Assembly: GCF_001061665.1 (NCBI RefSeq)
Contig: NZ_JVSP01000015.1
Span: 1 to 39,647, forward strand
From: Rothia mucilaginosa
Lineage (GTDB): Bacteria; Actinomycetota; Actinomycetes; Actinomycetales; Micrococcaceae
DNA: 39,647 bases
Direction: 5' to 3'
Each line of letters begins with the position of its first letter. The first letter of the stretch is position 1. The notes beneath the pieces are model-generated. The model had not been told where the DNA came from. It worked only from the letters and a program-made list of their open reading frames with translations, and did not search any database. The position numbers and the translations under genes were made by a program. Shown piece by piece: positions 36,874 through 39,647 of the stretch.

Positions 36874-38526
36874 ATGGAAGCAACACCGCGCGGGGCGCGC
36901 ATCGAGCTCAACAACTTCAGCTGGCACCACCCCGGCCGCCCAGAACCGGTCATCAACGGACTCAACCTCACCATCAACCCCGGTGAAAAAGTCCTGCTGC
37001 TGGGCACCTCCGGCGCCGGCAAATCGACGCTCCTGCACGCCATCGCCGGTGTGCTCCACGATGACGACGGCCTCTCCGCAGGCGGGACCATCACCCTCAA
37101 CGGTCAAGACCCCGTAGAAGCGCGCGGCACCGCGGGCATGATGCAGCAGGACCCCGAATCCTCCATCGTCATGGCCACCATCGGGAACGACACCGCCTTC
37201 GGCCCCGAAAACCTGCGCGTACCCCGCGAGGAAATCTGGGGACGCGTCACCGAGGCGCTCACCGCGGTCGGGCTCAGCCACCTGCCCCTCGACCACCCCA
37301 GCAGCGCCCTGTCCGGCGGACAGAAGCAGCGCCTCGGCCTGGCAGGCATCCTCTCGATGCACCCCGGCGCCATGATTCTCGACGAACCCACCGCCAACCT
37401 CGACCCCGCCGGCGTGCGGGAGGTGCGCGACAGCATCCTCGCTGCCGCGGAGGCGACCGGTGCGACCCTGCTCGTCGTGGAACACCGCGTGAGCATCTGG
37501 GCGCCGTACATGGACCGCATTATCGTGCTCGGCGCGGGCGGAACCATCACCCACGACGGCGCGCCCGGAACCGTGCTCGCCGAAGCCCGTCGGGATCTCA
37601 TCGACGCCGGCGTGTGGGTGCCCGACTACGTGCCACGTGCACCGCAGAACGCTATCGGCGAGGCGGCGGGCGGCGATACTGCAACCGGCGAGGTGCTTCT
37701 CCGCGCCGAAAACCTCAGCATTACCCGCGCGCAACCCACCCCCAAGCAGCGACGCGCCCGCCGACGCACCATCAAACGCCTCGGCGACACCCCCGCGCCC
37801 GTACCCGTCGACCTGCCCGTGCTGCGCGGCGGCATCAACCTCACCCTGCGCGCCGGCGAACACCTCAGCGTGCTCGGCCCCAACGGCGCCGGCAAATCAA
37901 CCCTCGCGCTCACCTTCGCGGGTCTGCTCACCGCCCCCGACGGCACCCTCGCCGCCACCGACACGCTCCGCGACCACGGCGCCGGCCGGGACAGCGGCCA
38001 GAATAGCCAGCGCGCCCACTGGGACGTGCCCTCCTGGACCCCCGCCCAAATGCTCAGCCGCATCGGCTACGTCTTCCAAGAACCCGAATACCAGTTCATC
38101 CGCGGAACCGTACGCGAAGAACTCGAGCTCGGCCCCCGCCGACTCGCCGCGCTCAACCGCGTTCCCCTCGACGAAGACGAGCTCGCCGCTCGCACCGACG
38201 ACCTGGCGGCCCGCCTGCGCCTCAACCACCTGCTCGACGCCAACCCCTTTACCCTCTCCGGCGGCGAAAAACGACGACTCTCGGTCGCCTCCGCGCTCGC
38301 CACCGCACCGAGAATACTCATTCTCGATGAGCCCACCTTCGGGCAGGACGCCCGCACCTGGGCCGAACTCGTCGACCTCATCCGCGAACTCCTTGCCGAC
38401 GGGACCGCCGTCATCTCCATTACCCACGACGAAGACTACACCGCGGCGCTCGGCGGCAAATCCATCACCCTCGAAGCGCTCGAAGCCTCCGAACCCCAGA
38501 CAACCAACGGAAAGGAGAACGCATGA
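36874..38526 (+). CDS. ykoD: ECF transporter double ATP-binding protein, YkoD
   Basis: A 550-residue protein with two ABC ATPase domains in one chain, energising the YkoE/YkoC importer. First domain: Walker A GTSGAGKST (44-52), LSGGQKQRLG (147-156), Walker B MILDEP (167-172). Second: GPNGAGKST (335-343), LSGGEKRRLS (461-470), ILILDEP (481-487). A basic linker (KQRRARRRTIKR, 291-302) sits before the second domain. AGAAGG precedes the ATG. Its end overlaps the ykoC start by ATGA, so the two are coupled. Confidence 0.94.
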   Translation: MEATPRGARIELNNFSWHHPGRPEPVINGLNLTINPGEKVLLLGTSGAGKSTLLHAIAGVLHDDDGLSAGGTITLNGQDPVEARGTAGMMQQDPESSIVMATIGNDTAFGPENLRVPREEIWGRVTEALTAVGLSHLPLDHPSSALSGGQKQRLGLAGILSMHPGAMILDEPTANLDPAGVREVRDSILAAAEATGATLLVVEHRVSIWAPYMDRIIVLGAGGTITHDGAPGTVLAEARRDLIDAGVWVPDYVPRAPQNAIGEAAGGDTATGEVLLRAENLSITRAQPTPKQRRARRRTIKRLGDTPAPVPVDLPVLRGGINLTLRAGEHLSVLGPNGAGKSTLALTFAGLLTAPDGTLAATDTLRDHGAGRDSGQNSQRAHWDVPSWTPAQMLSRIGYVFQEPEYQFIRGTVREELELGPRRLAALNRVPLDEDELAARTDDLAARLRLNHLLDANPFTLSGGEKRRLSVASALATAPRILILDEPTFGQDARTWAELVDLIRELLADGTAVISITHDEDYTAALGGKSITLEALEASEPQTTNGKENA

Positions 38527-39320
38527 ACACCGACTTCTTCGGCACCATCGACCGAACCAGCTACTTCAGCAGCCTCAACGCCGGCGTCAAGCTCATCGTC
38601 TCCTTCGCCCTCATCATCGCCGCGCTCATCGTGCGCGACCCGCTGACCTCCGGAATCCTCTTCGCCCTCGAACTGCTCGGGTTCATCCTCGTCGGGTTCC
38701 GGCCCGTCAACGTCCTCGCCCGATTCTGGCCCATCCTCATCGCCGTAATCACCACCGGCTGGTCCGTCGCCATGCTCAGCGCCAAAACCGGCGACGTGAT
38801 CCTCAACCTCGGCTTCAACACCATCACCACCGGCTCCGCAGCCGTCGGCGCAGCCATGATGATCCGTTCCCTCGCCATGGTCCTGCCCACCCTCGCGTTC
38901 GTGCTCACCACCGATCCGACCGACCTCGGCGACTCCCTCGCGCAGACCTTCAAACTGCCGGCACGATTCGTGCTCGCCACCATCGCCGCGCTGCGCCTGG
39001 TCGGCATCCTCTTCGCCGAGTGGAACGCCCTCGGCCAGGCACGACGCGCCCGCGGACTCGGCGCAGGCCAATCCCTCATTGGACGAGCCCAAACCTTCGG
39101 CGGGCAAAGCTTCGCCCTACTCGTGCAGGCCATCCGCCGCGGCTCTCGCCTCGCCATCACCATGGAGGCGCGCGGCTTCGGCGCAGGCGAACGTACCTGG
39201 GCTCGTGTGCCGTCCTATTCGCGCCGTGACGTGCACGTGAGTATTGCCGCCGCCGTCATCATTGCGGTTGCTTACGGTGCATCTATTGCGGCGGGTACGA
39301 TTCAGTTCCTCTGGGGCTAG
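38523..39320 (+). CDS. ykoC: ECF transporter transmembrane (T) component, YkoC/CbiQ-like
   Basis: A 265-residue EcfT protein with about five to six membrane spans. It carries the two coupling motifs that dock onto the ATPases: ARRARGLGAG near 177-186 and EARGFGAGERTW near 216-227 (family A-R-G pattern). It opens with a soluble segment, then LNAGVKLIVSFALIIAALIVRDPLTSGILFALELL. GGAGAAC before the ATG lies within ykoD. It completes the ykoE-ykoD-ykoC set. Confidence 0.93.
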   Translation: MNTDFFGTIDRTSYFSSLNAGVKLIVSFALIIAALIVRDPLTSGILFALELLGFILVGFRPVNVLARFWPILIAVITTGWSVAMLSAKTGDVILNLGFNTITTGSAAVGAAMMIRSLAMVLPTLAFVLTTDPTDLGDSLAQTFKLPARFVLATIAALRLVGILFAEWNALGQARRARGLGAGQSLIGRAQTFGGQSFALLVQAIRRGSRLAITMEARGFGAGERTWARVPSYSRRDVHVSIAAAVIIAVAYGASIAAGTIQFLWG

Positions 39321-39345
39321 TTTGCTCTGCTTTGGACGTGGGCAG

Positions 39346-39441
39346 GGAGGCGCTTGTACTCTTCCTTCGCTCCTACAGGGGCACCCGCCCTCGCTTCGCT
39401 TCGGGCACCCTGATGTCGCTTCAGGAAGGTGCGGCACCTCC
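39346..39441. repeat. Dispersed core-and-arms element, copy 5
   Basis: Core 39367-39422 (56 bases) with inner arms CTTCCT (39361-39366) / AGGAAG (39423-39428) and an outer pair GGAGG (39346-39350) / CCTCC (39437-39441). It lies 26 bases after the ykoC stop. Confidence 0.8.
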
Positions 39442-39466
39442 GGCAACCACTTGCAGACAGCCCAGA

Positions 39467-39557
39467 GGGAGACGGTATTCGCCCTCGTTCCTACAGGGAA
39501 CCCGTCCTCGCTTCGCTTCGGACACCCTGATGTCACTACGGGCGATACCATCCTCCC
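39467..39557. repeat. Dispersed core-and-arms element, copy 6
   Basis: Arms GGGAG-ac-GGTAT-t-CGCCC (39467-39484) and GGGCG-ATACC-at-CCTCCC (39540-39557) pair in three 5-bp blocks with small bulges. The 55-base core (39485-39539) has TCGTTCC at its left end and CACTAC at its right, both small variants. Confidence 0.83.
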
Positions 39558-39587
39558 GCGCTGGGATACGTCGCGGGTGCCGCATAT

Positions 39588-39647
39588 TTCCTTCGCGCCT
39601 ACGCAGGGGCACCCGTCACCCGGACGCTCCGCCCCTCCTTGCTTCGC
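39588..39647. repeat. Dispersed element, copy 7 (diverged, cut by the window end)
   Basis: TTCCTTCGCGCCTACGCAGGGGCACCCG-type text (39588 onward) matches the left half of the core with a 2-base insertion. It then diverges (CACCCGGACGCTCCGCCCCTCC) before the GCTTCGC at the very end. The right half lies outside the window. Confidence 0.6.

Noticed and set aside
39117-39551. Small open frames across the repeat elements after ykoC
   Set aside because: They arise from translation of the repeat core, recur wherever the core occurs, and have no ribosome-binding sites.

Overview
The window looks like chromosome of a high-G+C actinobacterium of the family Micrococcaceae, most likely Rothia (R. mucilaginosa or a close relative). 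The basis is the actinobacterial 16S/23S with the helix-54 insertion in 23S, the Micrococcaceae-type TGC-TAGGAT promoters, an IdeR/DtxR-type iron box, and the overall gene content. The species call comes from recognising sequence style and was not searched.

Layout: 1-5703 is a complete rRNA operon (leader with -10-like and boxA-like motifs, 16S, tRNA-free spacer, 23S, 5S, terminator). 5.9-12.5 kb holds single genes on the + strand: a DUF6891-like protein, a membrane-anchored DsbA-like thioredoxin, tRNA-Thr(TGT), an AT3-SGNH acyltransferase, an iron-box-preceded siderophore-type ABC ATPase, and an SGNH hydrolase. An 820-base TTAA-rich, palindrome-rich gap leads into rpmB-rpmG-rpsN (L28, zinc-free L33, zinc-free S14) and an HU gene. 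14.8-20.5 kb is a tandem array of six lipoprotein genes built from DGSW-type repeats. The last four share a cassette of promoter, two leader hairpins and terminator. 20.8-27 kb has an NHLRC2-like thioredoxin/NHL protein, two membrane proteins of unknown function, a methyltransferase and a MauE-thioredoxin fusion.

27.2-31.1 kb (- strand) is a thiazole/thiamine operon read thiE-thiO-thiS-thiG-thiF. It is followed by tRNA-Gly(CCC) on - and, on +, dcd and an HPr-kinase-like ATPase. 33.9-35.7 kb (-) has an Atg22-type MFS transporter and a DUF4235 protein. 36.0-39.3 kb is a TPP riboswitch driving ykoE-ykoD-ykoC, an ECF importer for the thiamine pyrimidine precursor. Together the two thiamine loci suggest a cell that makes the thiazole half and imports the pyrimidine half. 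No thiC or thiD is seen here.

The most novel-looking signals are two. First, a dispersed intergenic element (at least six copies plus fragments) has a nearly invariant 55-56 nt core enclosed by inverted-repeat arms whose sequence is private to each copy, so the structure is kept while the arm sequence is not. Second, the two-hairpin mRNA leader of the tandem lipoprotein genes shows compensatory base changes between paralogues.
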